Source of the DNA: Chlamydiota bacterium
Lineage (GTDB): Bacteria > Auribacterota > Tritonobacteria > UBA1439
Length of the DNA stretch: 64,000 nt
Assembly (NCBI GenBank): GCA_012729785.1
Contig: JAAYCL010000036.1
Location: 1 to 64,000 of the forward strand
Reading direction: 5' to 3'
Shown here: positions 40,203 to 49,239 of the stretch, one piece after another
Position numbering within the stretch: the first letter of the stretch is position 1
Layout of the letters: every line of letters begins with the position of its first letter
Program-made: the position numbers and the translations under genes
The notes under the pieces: model-generated
The model's database searches: none
What the model saw: the letters and a program-made list of their open reading frames with translations, nothing else
Told to the model about the DNA's origin: nothing

Positions 40203-42188
40203 CTAGCAGCCGGCGCTCCTCTTCTTCGTCTTCGGCGCCGGCGTCGGAACGCCGGCCGGCGAGGCGGCGGGGGGAGGGGCCGCCCCCGGGGCCGCGTTCC
40301 AGCTCCCCGCCATCGAATCGTCCCAGTAGCGGGAGAGGCCGCCGTGGAGCACCTTGATCGGGCGCTTGGTCTTCTGCGACAGGATCCCCCCCGCCGCCAT
40401 CGCGAGCGTTCCGTCCCTGTCCACGACGACGAGCGGAACCGTCCCCGCGAGGAACGCCGGGTCGGCGATCAGGTCGGCGATGTCGACGTTTTTCGACCCG
40501 GGGAGGTGGTAGTCGGAGAACTGCGCGACGGGCCTGATGTCCACGAGCTCGAAGGTCCCGGGAAGGTCGGCGATCATCCGGTGCAGATCGAGGGGGGAGA
40601 TCCGCTCGGGCAGGCGCACGGCCCTGACCGGCCCCGGGGCGGCCCCGCCGCCGGCGCGCTCGGCCCCGATCGTCGGGAGGCCGGCCTCGACCCACGCCTC
40701 GGAGCCGCCCGTCATGCTGGAGACTTTGGTGAAGCCGTTCCGCGCAAGCACGCCGGCCGCCATGCTCGACCGGTAGGCCGAGTTGCAGACCGCCACGACC
40801 GGCTGCGACGGGTCGAGCTTCGCGGAGAGCTCGGCCAGGTGCGTGAGGGGGAGGTTGATCACGTTGCCGATTCTGGACGCCATCCACTCGTTCGGGAGGC
40901 GGACATCGACGACGATCGGCGCGGTGCCCGCTCGCATCGCCGCGTGCAGCTCGGCGGGGGAAATGAGGGCGCTCGCGGCCACGGGGAGCCCGGCCGCCTT
41001 CCACGACTCCATCGTGACGATGCCGGCGCGGTAGCCGACGCGGTGGAGGCGGCGGAGCGCCTCCGCCAGTTCGCCGCGGCTGCCGCAGAGGATCAGCCGC
41101 CCCTTCTCCATCGTCTCCCACGGCACCATGGTCCCCGTCCAGGTCTCGAACCGGCCGCGAAGGGCGATATTCAGGGAGTTGGGGATGTGCGCGCGGGCGT
41201 GGTCGGCGGCATCGCGGAGATCCACCACGAAGAACTCCGACGGGTCCGCGAGGGCGGGGCCGGGCGGCGTCTCGGGGGGCAGCGGGGCGTCCCATTCGAC
41301 GAGCGGGGGGCCGGTCCGGTTGAGGCGGGCGTTGTGGGCGAAGTACCGCGGCGCCTCGGGGAGCCCCTCGAGGACGGCGGCGATGAAGTCGCTCCTGAAG
41401 GCGTGGCGCAGGTACGGGTTCGACTGTTTCTCGGCCCCGATCGTCGAGCTCGGGTCGTCGCTCAGGTGCGCGCCACAGAGCGAGCCGGCGCCGTGCGCGG
41501 GGAGGACGCGCGCGGCGTCCCCCGCCTTCGAGAGCTTCTGCGTCCACGAGTCGTACAGCATCGAGGCGAGCGCCGCCGCCGACATCGTCCCCTCGAGGAG
41601 GTCCGGCCTCCCGACGCTCCCGACGAAGAGCGTGTCGCCGGTGAAGATCGCCTCCGGCTGCGCGCCGCTCTCGGGGCCGAAGACGTAGCCGCACATTCCG
41701 TCGGGGGTGTGCCCCGGCGTCGTGACCGCCTGGACCCGGGCCGCGCCGACCCGTATCTCGGAGCCGTCCGAGAGCGGCTGGAACGGGTAGCCGGCGCCGC
41801 TCTCCTTGTTCGCGTAGACCGGGCAGTTCGCGCGCGCGGCGAGCTCGAGGTGCCCGGCGACGAAGTCGGCGTGCGAGTGCGTGAGGAACACCCCCGCGAT
41901 CTCCGCCTCCGCCGCCCGCGCCGCCTCGAGGTGCGCGTCGACGTCGCGCCCCGGGTCCACGACGAGCGCCTTCCCGCCGCTGACGAGCAGGTAGGAGTAG
42001 TGCGAGAGGACGCCGAGCTTGAACTGGAGGATCTCGAAACCCGGGTGCCGGTACGTCTCGATGAGCTCGTAGCGCGCCGACGCGTCGTCGTGGGCGAGGG
42101 CCTCGGCGTCCTTCTCCGCCAGGCGCGCGTGCGCGGGCGCCGCGGAGGAGACGGCCATGAGCAGGAGCGCACAGATCGTGTTCTTCAT
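40203..42188 (-). CDS. Secreted metallo-beta-lactamase/persulfide-dioxygenase-like protein with three rhodanese domains
   Basis: 661 residues from ATG 42188 (GGAGG 5 nt upstream). Signal peptide MKNTICALLLMAVSSAAPAHA. Residues ~25-265: metallo-beta-lactamase domain with THSHADFVAGH, TPGHTPDG and FTGDTLFVGSVGRPDL, as in ETHE1/persulfide dioxygenases. Then three rhodanese-like domains: about 335-420 (FFVVDLRDAADHARAHIPNSL, loop LCGSRGE), 435-525 (VVDVRLPNEWMASRIGN, loop CNSAYRS with catalytic Cys) and 560-640 (LVDIRPVAQFSDYHLPGS, loop DRDGT without Cys). It likely handles persulfides in the periplasm. First gene of the sulfur operon with the two YeeE/YedE halves. Confidence 0.83.
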   Translation of the reverse strand: MKNTICALLLMAVSSAAPAHARLAEKDAEALAHDDASARYELIETYRHPGFEILQFKLGVLSHYSYLLVSGGKALVVDPGRDVDAHLEAARAAEAEIAGVFLTHSHADFVAGHLELAARANCPVYANKESGAGYPFQPLSDGSEIRVGAARVQAVTTPGHTPDGMCGYVFGPESGAQPEAIFTGDTLFVGSVGRPDLLEGTMSAAALASMLYDSWTQKLSKAGDAARVLPAHGAGSLCGAHLSDDPSSTIGAEKQSNPYLRHAFRSDFIAAVLEGLPEAPRYFAHNARLNRTGPPLVEWDAPLPPETPPGPALADPSEFFVVDLRDAADHARAHIPNSLNIALRGRFETWTGTMVPWETMEKGRLILCGSRGELAEALRRLHRVGYRAGIVTMESWKAAGLPVAASALISPAELHAAMRAGTAPIVVDVRLPNEWMASRIGNVINLPLTHLAELSAKLDPSQPVVAVCNSAYRSSMAAGVLARNGFTKVSSMTGGSEAWVEAGLPTIGAERAGGGAAPGPVRAVRLPERISPLDLHRMIADLPGTFELVDIRPVAQFSDYHLPGSKNVDIADLIADPAFLAGTVPLVVVDRDGTLAMAAGGILSQKTKRPIKVLHGGLSRYWDDSMAGSWNAAPGAAPPPAASPAGVPTPAPKTKKRSAGC

Positions 42189-42493
42189 CGTCACCTCCGT
42201 ATACCATCAGTATGCCACGCGTGGGCGCCTCTGTCCCCGGAGGGTTCGAAGCGCTCCGCGGGTTCGCGGCCGGCGTGCCGAGCGGGAAAGGACCCCGCCG
42301 CCCCGACACAATCGGCGGAAAACGCGCCGCCGAGCCGGCGGACCCTCCGCCGCCCGCTCCGGCCGCCGGAGGGGGATGCCGCGTGCGCTCCGTTGATCGG
42401 GCGCAACGCCGGCGCCGGGTGCGCGGCGTCGGGGTCGCGTACCTATCGCGCGGCATGGTGCCTCGAGTCCGAGGCGCCGGGCCTTCCGAGGCG
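42189..42493. other. Gene-free stretch of ~305 bp
   Basis: Very GC-rich. No gene with a ribosome site on either strand. A TATACG/TATACC area near 42205-42210 could be part of the sulfur-operon promoter on the minus strand. Nothing else supportable. Confidence 0.4.
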
Positions 42494-42898
42494 TCATGTG
42501 AGCGGCTGGCAGATCTCGATCAGAACCCGTCCGGCGGAGGAGGGGTGGATGAACGCGACCTCGTACTCCCCCGCGCGCGGCGTCGGGGTTTCGTTGACGA
42601 GCACCAGGCCGGCGGCCTTCAGGGCGGCGAGCGCGGCGCGGATATCGTTCGTCGAGAGGGCGATATGGTGGATCCCCTCGCCGCGCTTCTCGATGAATCG
42701 GGCGATCGGGCTGTTGTCGCCGAGCGCCTCGAGGAGCTCGATCTTCGTCCCCCCGACGCGGATCATCGCCACGCGCACCTTCTGCTCGGGCACCTCCGCG
42801 ATTTCGATCTCCCGGAGGTGGAGAATGTCCCGGTAGAGCGGCAGCGAGGCCTCGATGCTCCGCACCGCGATCCCGATATGGTCGACCGATTCGATCAT
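42494..42898 (-). CDS. mce: Methylmalonyl-CoA epimerase
   Basis: 134 residues, VOC fold. It interconverts (2R)- and (2S)-methylmalonyl-CoA. Starts MIESVDHIGIAVRS with the first metal His, has KIELLEALGDNSPIARFIEKRGEGIHHIALS with Glu and His of the metal site, and ends AFIHPSSAGRVLIEICQ. Its ATG overlaps the stop of the MeaB gene by 4 nt, so it is translated with it. Last gene of the methylmalonyl-CoA operon. Confidence 0.93.
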   Translation of the reverse strand: MIESVDHIGIAVRSIEASLPLYRDILHLREIEIAEVPEQKVRVAMIRVGGTKIELLEALGDNSPIARFIEKRGEGIHHIALSTNDIRAALAALKAAGLVLVNETPTPRAGEYEVAFIHPSSAGRVLIEICQPLT

Positions 42899-43833
42899 CG
42901 CGCCGCATCCTCCCCGGCGATCCGCTCCGCGAGCGTGTACGGGTCCGTTTCGCCCGCGAGCATCCGCGCCGCGAGCGCATCGAGGGCCTCCTCGTCCGGG
43001 ACACGCGCGGCGACACGCCGCATGAGCCGTTCCCGGACGAGTTCGAGGAGCCGCTCCTTGAACTGCGCGCGGCGTTTCGCGGCCGCGATTCCGCGCCCCT
43101 CCGCGAAACGGCGGTGGGCGTCGAGCGCCGCGTCGAGCGCCTCCAGGCCGCGCCCCTCCAGGGCGACGGTCTGCACGAGCGGGACGGTCCAGTCCTCGCC
43201 CGGGCGGAGCGAGAGCATCATCTCGAGGGCGGAGGCGGCATGGGCGGCTTCGGGGCGGTCGCCCTTGTTGAGCACGACGATGTCGGCGATCTCCGTGACC
43301 CCCGCCTTGATCGCCTGGATCCTGTCGCCCGCGCCGGGGGCGCAGACGAGGATCGTGGTGCAGGCGAGCCGCGACACCTCGATCTCGCTCTGCCCGACGC
43401 CGACGGTCTCGACGAAGACGATTTCGCAGCCCCACGCCTCGAGGACCCGCACCGCCTCCGCCGCGCCGCGGCTCAGCCCCCCCGTTCGGCCGCGGTTCGC
43501 CATGCTCCGGATGAACACCCCGGGATCGGCCGCGTGCCGCTGCATCCGCACGCGGTCGCCGAGGACCGCCCCGCCGCTGAACGGGCTCGAAGGGTCCACG
43601 GCCAAAACCCCCACGACGGCGCCGCGCCCGCGTCGGAGCGCCACGAGACGGTCGACGAGCGTGCTCTTCCCCGCGCCGGGGGGGCCGGTGACGCCGACGA
43701 CATAGGCGGCCTTCGCCCGGCGGTAGAGCGTCTTCATCTCGGCCGCGGCGCGCGGGTCGCCGTCCTCGATCCAGGAGAGGAGGCGGCTCGCGGCGCGGGG
43801 GTTTCGATCGAGCACCTGTGCGGCGACATCCAT
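42895..43833 (-). CDS. meaB: MeaB/ArgK-family GTPase, methylmalonyl-CoA mutase chaperone
   Basis: 312 residues from ATG 43833. GTPase that gates cobalamin loading and protects the mutase. Walker A GPPGAGKST, VLAVDPSSPFSGGAVLGDRVRM, switch region MANRGRTGGLSRGAAEAVRVLEAWG, FVETVGVGQSE and the NKGD base-recognition motif. It lies 4 nt downstream of the small mutase subunit. The extension to ATG 43872 overlaps that gene and is not used. Confidence 0.92.
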   Translation of the reverse strand: MDVAAQVLDRNPRAASRLLSWIEDGDPRAAAEMKTLYRRAKAAYVVGVTGPPGAGKSTLVDRLVALRRGRGAVVGVLAVDPSSPFSGGAVLGDRVRMQRHAADPGVFIRSMANRGRTGGLSRGAAEAVRVLEAWGCEIVFVETVGVGQSEIEVSRLACTTILVCAPGAGDRIQAIKAGVTEIADIVVLNKGDRPEAAHAASALEMMLSLRPGEDWTVPLVQTVALEGRGLEALDAALDAHRRFAEGRGIAAAKRRAQFKERLLELVRERLMRRVAARVPDEEALDALAARMLAGETDPYTLAERIAGEDAAR

Positions 43834-43837
43834 CGGA

Positions 43838-44248
43838 TCAGTCCGCGGCTGAAGGCGCGCCGAGGCGCGCACGGATGAACCCCACGATCGCGCCGGTCGT
43901 CGTCCCCGGCCCGAAGATCTCCGCGATGCCGGCCTTCTTGAGCGCCGGGATATCCTCCGCGGGGATGATGCCGCCGCCGAAGACGAGGATATCCGGGGCG
44001 CCCTTCTCCCGGAGAAGCTCGATCACGCGGGGGAAGAGGCGCAGGTGGGCGCCGGAGAGGCAGCTCAGGCCCACCGCCCGCACGTCCTCCTGCACCGCCG
44101 CGGCCGCGATCTGCTCGGGGGTCTGGCGTATCCCCGTGTAGATGACCTCCATCCCCGCCTCGCGCAGGGCGTGCGCCACGACGATCGCGCCGCGGTCGTG
44201 GCCGTCGAGGCCCGGCTTGGCGATGAGAACCCTGATCGTTTTCCCCAT
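43838..44248 (-). CDS. Methylmalonyl-CoA mutase, B12-binding small subunit
   Basis: 136 residues from ATG 44248 (AAGGGA upstream). Cobalamin-binding domain: [11 protein letters not shown] (Asp15-x-His17, the His displacing dimethylbenzimidazole), [11 protein letters not shown] and [27 protein letters not shown]. The B12 domain is a separate protein, as in archaea and many anaerobes, rather than fused to the catalytic chain. 24 nt after the large subunit. Confidence 0.93.
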   Translation of the reverse strand: MGKTIRVLIAKPGLDGHDRGAIVVAHALREAGMEVIYTGIRQTPEQIAAAAVQEDVRAVGLSCLSGAHLRLFPRVIELLREKGAPDILVFGGGIIPAEDIPALKKAGIAEIFGPGTTTGAIVGFIRARLGAPSAAD

Positions 44249-44271
44249 CGGTTGTCCCTTCTTCCCCGGCG

Positions 44272-45939
44272 TCACAGCGCGGACGCGGGCCGGTGCTCCC
44301 CGAAGACCCGGCGGAGGCGCCCGCAGATCTCCCCGAGGGTGGCGCGGGCCTTGACCGCCTCGATGATCGGGGGGAGGAGGTTGTCCGTGCCGCGCGCCGC
44401 CGTCTCCACCGCGTCGAGCGCCCGCATCGCCAGGCGGGAATCTCTCCCGGCGCGCAGCGCCGCGAGGCGCCGCCGCTGGGCCGCCTCCGCCGACGGGGCC
44501 ACGCGGAGAAGGGGGCAGGCCCCCCCTCCGCCCTCGTCGAGGTGGGAGTTCACCCCGACGACGATCCGCTCCCCCGACTCGACGCCTTTCTGGTGGGCGT
44601 AGGCGCTGGCCTGGATCTCACGCTGGACCCAGCCCGATTCGATGGCCGCGAGCATCCCGCCCATCCGGTCGATCGCGGCGATGATGCCGCCCGCCGTCTC
44701 CTCGATCTGGTCGGTGAGGCGCTCGAGGAAGTAGGAGCCGCCCATCGGGTCGGCGGTGTCCGCGACGCCGCTCTCTCCGAGGATGATCTGCTGCGTCCGC
44801 AGCGCGATCCGCACCGACTCCTCGGTGGGCAGGCAGAGCGCCTCGTCGCGGGAGTTGGTGTGCAAACTCTGCGCGCCGCCAAGCACCGCCGCGAGCGCCT
44901 GGATCGTCACCCGGACGACGTTGTTGTCGGGCTGCTGCGCGGTGAGGGCGCAGCCCGCCGTCTGGGCGTGGAACCGGAGGGCGAGCGACCGGGGGTCTTT
45001 GGCTTCGAACCGCTCCCGCATGATCCGGACCCAGATCCGCCGGGCGGCGCGGAACTTCGCCACCTCCTCGAAGAGGGCGTTGTGGGCGTTGAAGAAGAAT
45101 GAGATGCGGGGCGCGAACGAGTCCACCGCGAGCCCCGCGGCGAGGGCCGCCTCGACGTAGGCGATGCCGTCGGCGAGGGTGAAGGCGAGCTCCTGGACCG
45201 CCGTCGCCCCGGCCTCCCGGATATGGTAGCCGCTCACGCTGATCGTGTTCCAGCGGGGCGTCTCGCGGTTGCAGAACGCGACGATATCGGTGACGAGGCG
45301 GAGCGAGGGGCGCGGGGGGAAGATGTAGGTGCCGCGGGCGACGTACTCCTTCAGCACGTCGTTCTGGATCGTCCCGCGGAGCAGGCGCCGGCTCGTGCCG
45401 CGCCGGTCGGCGACGGCGAGGTACATCGCGATCAGCACCGCCGCGGTCGCGTTGATCGTCATCGAGGTGCTGATCCGGTCGAGGGGGAGATCCCGGAGGA
45501 GGAGCTCCATCTCCTCGATTGAATCCACCGCGACGCCGACCCTCCCGACCTCGCCCTCGGCGAGCGGGTCGTCGCTGTCGTAGCCGATCTGCGTCGGGAG
45601 GTCGAAGGCGATCGAGAGGCCGGTCTGCCCCTGCGAGAGGAGGTAGCGGAAGCGCCGGTTCGACTCCTCCGCCGTGCCGAAGCCGGCGTACTGGCGCATC
45701 GTCCAGGGCCTGCTCCGGTACATCGTCGCCTGGACGCCGCGCGTGTACGGGTAGTCGCCCGGATAGCCGAGCCGGTCGGGGTAGGAGAATCGCCCGAGGT
45801 CGGACGGGTCGTAGAGGAGGTCGACGGGGATGCCGGAGGAGGTCGCCGCCGCGGGACGCCGGTCGGGGTGCGCGGCGAGCGCCCGCGTCAGCACGGTTTC
45901 GCGCCACCGCTGTTTCGCGTCGCCGGTCTCCTCGCGCAT
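44272..45939 (-). CDS. Methylmalonyl-CoA mutase, catalytic large subunit
   Basis: 555 residues from ATG 45939. TIM-barrel subunit converting (2R)-methylmalonyl-CoA and succinyl-CoA. Recognised by [95 protein letters not shown] and [20 protein letters not shown]. The Tyr in [19 protein letters not shown] and the TIQND segment contact substrate; isobutyryl-CoA mutases differ there, so methylmalonyl-CoA is favoured. Length fits split-type mutases. Confidence 0.93.
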   Translation of the reverse strand: MREETGDAKQRWRETVLTRALAAHPDRRPAAATSSGIPVDLLYDPSDLGRFSYPDRLGYPGDYPYTRGVQATMYRSRPWTMRQYAGFGTAEESNRRFRYLLSQGQTGLSIAFDLPTQIGYDSDDPLAEGEVGRVGVAVDSIEEMELLLRDLPLDRISTSMTINATAAVLIAMYLAVADRRGTSRRLLRGTIQNDVLKEYVARGTYIFPPRPSLRLVTDIVAFCNRETPRWNTISVSGYHIREAGATAVQELAFTLADGIAYVEAALAAGLAVDSFAPRISFFFNAHNALFEEVAKFRAARRIWVRIMRERFEAKDPRSLALRFHAQTAGCALTAQQPDNNVVRVTIQALAAVLGGAQSLHTNSRDEALCLPTEESVRIALRTQQIILGESGVADTADPMGGSYFLERLTDQIEETAGGIIAAIDRMGGMLAAIESGWVQREIQASAYAHQKGVESGERIVVGVNSHLDEGGGGACPLLRVAPSAEAAQRRRLAALRAGRDSRLAMRALDAVETAARGTDNLLPPIIEAVKARATLGEICGRLRRVFGEHRPASAL

Positions 45940-45964
45940 CGCAGGACCCTCGCCGGGGGGGGCG

Positions 45965-47149
45965 CTAGACCGTCCCCGAGGCACGCATCGTTTCGATCTC
46001 GTCGCCCGTGAAGCCGAGCGAGGAGAGGATTTCCGCGGTGTGCTCGCCGAGGCGCGGGGGCGGGGTCTCGACGGCGCCGGGGGTCTCGGACAGTTTCACC
46101 GGTATCCCCGTCTGCGCGAGGGGGCCGAGGGACGGGTGGGAAACCGTCGCCACCATTTCGCGCGCCGCCGCCTGCGGCTGCGCGAGCGATTCCCGCACGG
46201 AGAGGATCGGGCCGGAGGGGATGCCGTGCCGCTCGAACAGGGCGAGCCAGTGCGCGCTGTCGCGTTCCCGGATCACCTCCTGGATGATCGGGAAGAGGCT
46301 GTCCCGGTTCTTGACGCGATCGGGGTTGGTGGCGTAGTCCGGGTGCGTGCAGATCTCCGCGAGGTCGAGGAGCTCGCAGAAGGTGCGCCAGAGCCGGTCG
46401 TTGCCGACGGCGACGGTGATCCAGCGGTCGCTCGCCCTGAACGTCTCGTACGGGCAGATGGTGGGGTGGCGGTTGCCGATCCGCGCGGGCGAAACGCCGG
46501 TCATGAAGAAGATCCCCGCCTGGAAGGTGAGGAGTGAGAGCTGCGCGTCGAACATCGCCACGTCCACGAGCTGTCCGCGTCCCGTCCGCTCGCGCGCGTA
46601 GAGGGCGAGGAGGATCCCCTGCACGGCGTAGAGACCCGCGACGAGGTCCGCCTGCGAGACGCCGGTCTTGCACGGCGGCCCGTCGGGGTCCCCGGTGAGG
46701 CTCATGATCCCGCCGAGCCCCTGCACGGCGAGGTCGTAGCCGGGGCGCGAGGCCCAGGGGCCGGTCTGGCCGAACCCCGAGACGGAGGCGTAGACGAGGC
46801 GCGGATTGATCTTCGAGACGGCGTCGTAACCGAAGCCGAGCTTCTCCAGCGTGCCGGGGCGGAAGTTCTCCACCAGCACGTCGGAGCGGGCGATCAGGCG
46901 GCGGACGACCTCGCGTCCGGCGGCCGACTTCAGGTCGAGCGTGACGCTCTTCTTGCCGCGGTTGACGCTCAAGAAGTAGGCGCTCTCCCCCCGGTCGAAC
47001 GGCGGCCCGAAGGCGCGGGTGTCGTCCCCCTTGCCCGGTTGCTCGATCTTGACCACCTCCGCGCCCATATCGCCGAGGATCATCGTGCAGAAGGGGCCCG
47101 CGAGGACGCGGGTGAAGTCGAGGACCCTGATCCGCTCGAGCGGTTTCAT
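45965..47149 (-). CDS. CaiB/BaiF-type (family III) CoA transferase
   Basis: 394 residues. It moves CoA between acids through an enzyme-bound aspartyl anhydride. [36 protein letters not shown] is the family N-terminus; the catalytic Asp is in [57 protein letters not shown] precedes it. It is first in the methylmalonyl-CoA operon, so the likely use is exchange between succinyl-CoA or propionyl-CoA and a free acid, feeding or draining the pathway. Promoter at 47206-47233. Confidence 0.88.
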   Translation of the reverse strand: MKPLERIRVLDFTRVLAGPFCTMILGDMGAEVVKIEQPGKGDDTRAFGPPFDRGESAYFLSVNRGKKSVTLDLKSAAGREVVRRLIARSDVLVENFRPGTLEKLGFGYDAVSKINPRLVYASVSGFGQTGPWASRPGYDLAVQGLGGIMSLTGDPDGPPCKTGVSQADLVAGLYAVQGILLALYARERTGRGQLVDVAMFDAQLSLLTFQAGIFFMTGVSPARIGNRHPTICPYETFRASDRWITVAVGNDRLWRTFCELLDLAEICTHPDYATNPDRVKNRDSLFPIIQEVIRERDSAHWLALFERHGIPSGPILSVRESLAQPQAAAREMVATVSHPSLGPLAQTGIPVKLSETPGAVETPPPRLGEHTAEILSSLGFTGDEIETMRASGTV

Positions 47150-47205
47150 CTGGCGCGTCCCTCCGGGGGCCGGCCGCCACGGCGGCGCGGGGCTTTCACG
47201 AGCCC

Positions 47206-47233
47206 ATTATAGAACGGGGAGGGGCGATGTCAA
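47206..47233 (-). promoter_or_regulatory. Strong sigma-70-type promoter of the methylmalonyl-CoA operon
   Basis: TTGACA (47233-47228), 16-nt spacer, TATAAT (47211-47206): both boxes perfect. Leader of about 50 nt to the CaiB start. No B12-riboswitch-like structure fits in this short leader. Confidence 0.85.
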
Positions 47234-47291
47234 GAACCCCGGCGCCCTGTTTTCGTTCGACGCCACCCGGGGGGGATGCTATACTTCCGCC

Positions 47292-47810
47292 ATGCCGAAC
47301 GCAGGACGGGAGCGGGTCGTGCACCGAGGGCGGCTCGTCGAGTTTCGCCTCGCCTCGCGGAGGCTCCCGAACGGCCGTGTCGCGGCTCTCGAGATCGTGC
47401 GGCACCCGGGCGCGGTGCTCGTCGTGCCGTTCGCCGATCGCGGCCGCCTCGTCCTCATCAGGCAGTACCGGCCGGTGGTCGGAAGGTATCTGTGGGAGTT
47501 CCCGGCGGGGACGTTGAAACCCGGGGAACGGCCGCTGCGCTGCGCCCGGCGCGAGCTCGAGGAGGAGATCGGGTGCGTCGCGGCGGAGTGGAACAGGCTC
47601 GGCGTGCTCTATCCGGGGCCGGGCTACACCACCGAGCTGATACACCTCTTTGCGGCGCGGGGGCTCGTGAAGACGGCGTGCCGGCGCGAGGAGGACGAGG
47701 TGATGACGGCGCGCGTCTTCACCCGCGCCGAGGTCGCGACGATGGCGCGAAACGGAAAGATCGTCGACGCGAAGACCCTCGCCGCCCTCGTGCGGGCGAA
47801 GGTCGTCTGA
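47292..47810 (+). CDS. Nudix hydrolase, probable ADP-ribose pyrophosphatase
   Basis: 172 residues from ATG 47292. Complete Nudix box at residues 73-95 (G x5 E x7 RELEEEIGC). Upstream VRHPGAVLVVPFADRGRLVLIRQYRPVVGRYLWEFPAG and downstream LGVLYPGPGYTTELIHLFAARGL match the ADP-ribose pyrophosphatase subgroup. No ribosome site; a -10 TATACT (47280-47285) sits 6 nt before the ATG, so the mRNA is probably leaderless. It is followed by the cohesin-like gene 14 bp later. Confidence 0.87.
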   Translation: MPNAGRERVVHRGRLVEFRLASRRLPNGRVAALEIVRHPGAVLVVPFADRGRLVLIRQYRPVVGRYLWEFPAGTLKPGERPLRCARRELEEEIGCVAAEWNRLGVLYPGPGYTTELIHLFAARGLVKTACRREEDEVMTARVFTRAEVATMARNGKIVDAKTLAALVRAKVV

Positions 47811-47824
47811 AAGGAGCGCAGGCT

Positions 47825-48745
47825 ATGCGGCGGAGAGCCGTGGCGGGAACGATCGCGGCCGCGTGCGTCGTGCTGACCGCGGCGGCGGGGCGGGCCGCCA
47901 CGATGAGCGTCGGAAACGACACCGGCGCGCCCGGCGAGCGGGTGAGCTTTTCGCTCAGCATCAGCCCCCGCGAGCGGGTGACAGACTTTCGTTGCGAGCT
48001 CAGGTACGACCCGGCGCTGCTCACGCTCGACGAGATCGAGATCAGCGACCAGGCGTGGGACAACGGGATCTGGAGGCTCCTATATTGGGAGACATCCCCC
48101 GGGAGGGTCGAGATCGAAACGGAATCGGACTGCTACTACGACGCCGAGAAGATCAGCCGCCTCGCCATCCTCCGATTCAGGATCTCCGCAAACGCCCGCT
48201 CGACGACGACGCGCGTCGAGTTCATGGGCACGCCGCTCTGGGAAGACGACTGCTCGGAGGAGTGGGAGGACGCCACGCCGCAGTACGGCTCGGTCACCAT
48301 CGTCGGCGGCGGCCCGGCGCCGACGCCGAAGCCGAGCGGCAAACCCCCGGAGGTGAACCTCCAAATGGAATCCACCGCGGTGTACCTGCGCGGCGAGGAG
48401 CCGGTCGTCCGCTGCGCGGTCAGGGCGCACGACTGGGCGGGGGACCGGGAGGACGCCTACCTCGCGGTCGCCGTCCCCGGGGCGGGGCTCCTGTACCGGG
48501 ATCCGAGGGGGAACCTCACGGAGAAGCCGACCCCGGTCGCGGCCGGGATCAGGATAGAGAACCTGTCCATCCCGGTCGGTTTCGGCGCCATCCCCGCGCC
48601 CGCGCCCGCCGGCCTGTACACGATCTACGGAACGCTGTGCCGCCGGGGGAGGAATCCGGCCAGGGAGTCGAACCGCGTCTCGAATCTCGCCTCCGCGCAG
48701 TTCCAGGTCGTGGCGCAGCCGTCGGCGTCCGCTTCCGCCCCGTGA
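47825..48745 (+). CDS. Secreted protein with cohesin-like domain
   Basis: 306 residues. Signal peptide (MRRRAVAGTIAAACVVLTAAAGRA), then residues ~25-160 with the cohesin/CBM pattern MSVGNDTGAPGERVSFSLSISPRERVTDFRCELRYDPALLTLDEIE...ISRLAILRFRISANA. A Pro linker (PAPTPKPSGKP) leads to a second beta domain (~170-290). Cohesin-like modules bind dockerins or calcium or act in surface assembly. No dockerin is visible in the window. AAAGGAG precedes the ATG. Confidence 0.75.
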   Translation: MRRRAVAGTIAAACVVLTAAAGRAATMSVGNDTGAPGERVSFSLSISPRERVTDFRCELRYDPALLTLDEIEISDQAWDNGIWRLLYWETSPGRVEIETESDCYYDAEKISRLAILRFRISANARSTTTRVEFMGTPLWEDDCSEEWEDATPQYGSVTIVGGGPAPTPKPSGKPPEVNLQMESTAVYLRGEEPVVRCAVRAHDWAGDREDAYLAVAVPGAGLLYRDPRGNLTEKPTPVAAGIRIENLSIPVGFGAIPAPAPAGLYTIYGTLCRRGRNPARESNRVSNLASAQFQVVAQPSASASAP

Positions 48746-48771
48746 GGCGGCGTCCAGGGCGAGGAGGAGAG

Positions 48772-49239
48772 ATGAAACGGGCGTTGTTCGCGGCCGCGGC
48801 ATGGTGCCTCCTGCTCGCCGCCTCACAGGCGGAGCAGTTCGATCCGCAGCGGTACTTCGAGGAGCGGGCCAGACAGGCGCTCCAGAAGAAGGCGGCCCAG
48901 CCCGCGCAGTCCGCCAAGCCGCTGAGCGGCGGCAGCGCGGCGATCGACGCCTCCCGCGTCAGCGTCTGGCTCGCGGTCGGCGCGGGGGTCGTCGTCGCGA
49001 CGCTCGGGGTGGTGTTCTGGCTGAAGGCCCCCTCGCTCACCCTCGAGCCGCGCGTCGACGACCAGATCGACCGGGAGTTCCGGGCGATGCTCAATGAGAC
49101 GGGCGAGGAGCCGGAGGCGCCGGGAGACGCCCCTTTCCGGGCCCGCCGCGGCGGGCTGAGGGAGGAGGACGTCATCGAGGATCTCACCGGCGAGGCGGAC
49201 GGCGAGGGCGACGGGCCCGCCGGCGGGAAGGCGACGTGA
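48772..49239 (+). CDS. Small membrane protein with signal peptide
   Basis: 155 residues from ATG 48772 (GAGGAGGAGAG upstream). Signal peptide (MKRALFAAAAWCLLLAASQA), a charged stretch EQFDPQRYFEERARQALQKK, one membrane span at ~65-85 (VSVWLAVGAGVVVATLGVVFWL), then an acidic cytoplasmic tail with EEDVIEDLTGEADGEGD. Unknown family. It overlaps the RNase D start by 4 nt and follows the cohesin-like gene, so all are probably one transcript. Confidence 0.65.
   Translation: MKRALFAAAAWCLLLAASQAEQFDPQRYFEERARQALQKKAAQPAQSAKPLSGGSAAIDASRVSVWLAVGAGVVVATLGVVFWLKAPSLTLEPRVDDQIDREFRAMLNETGEEPEAPGDAPFRARRGGLREEDVIEDLTGEADGEGDGPAGGKAT

Noticed and set aside
47150-47205. B12 riboswitch before the methylmalonyl-CoA operon
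   Set aside because: The leader is only ~50 nt; too short for a cobalamin riboswitch.
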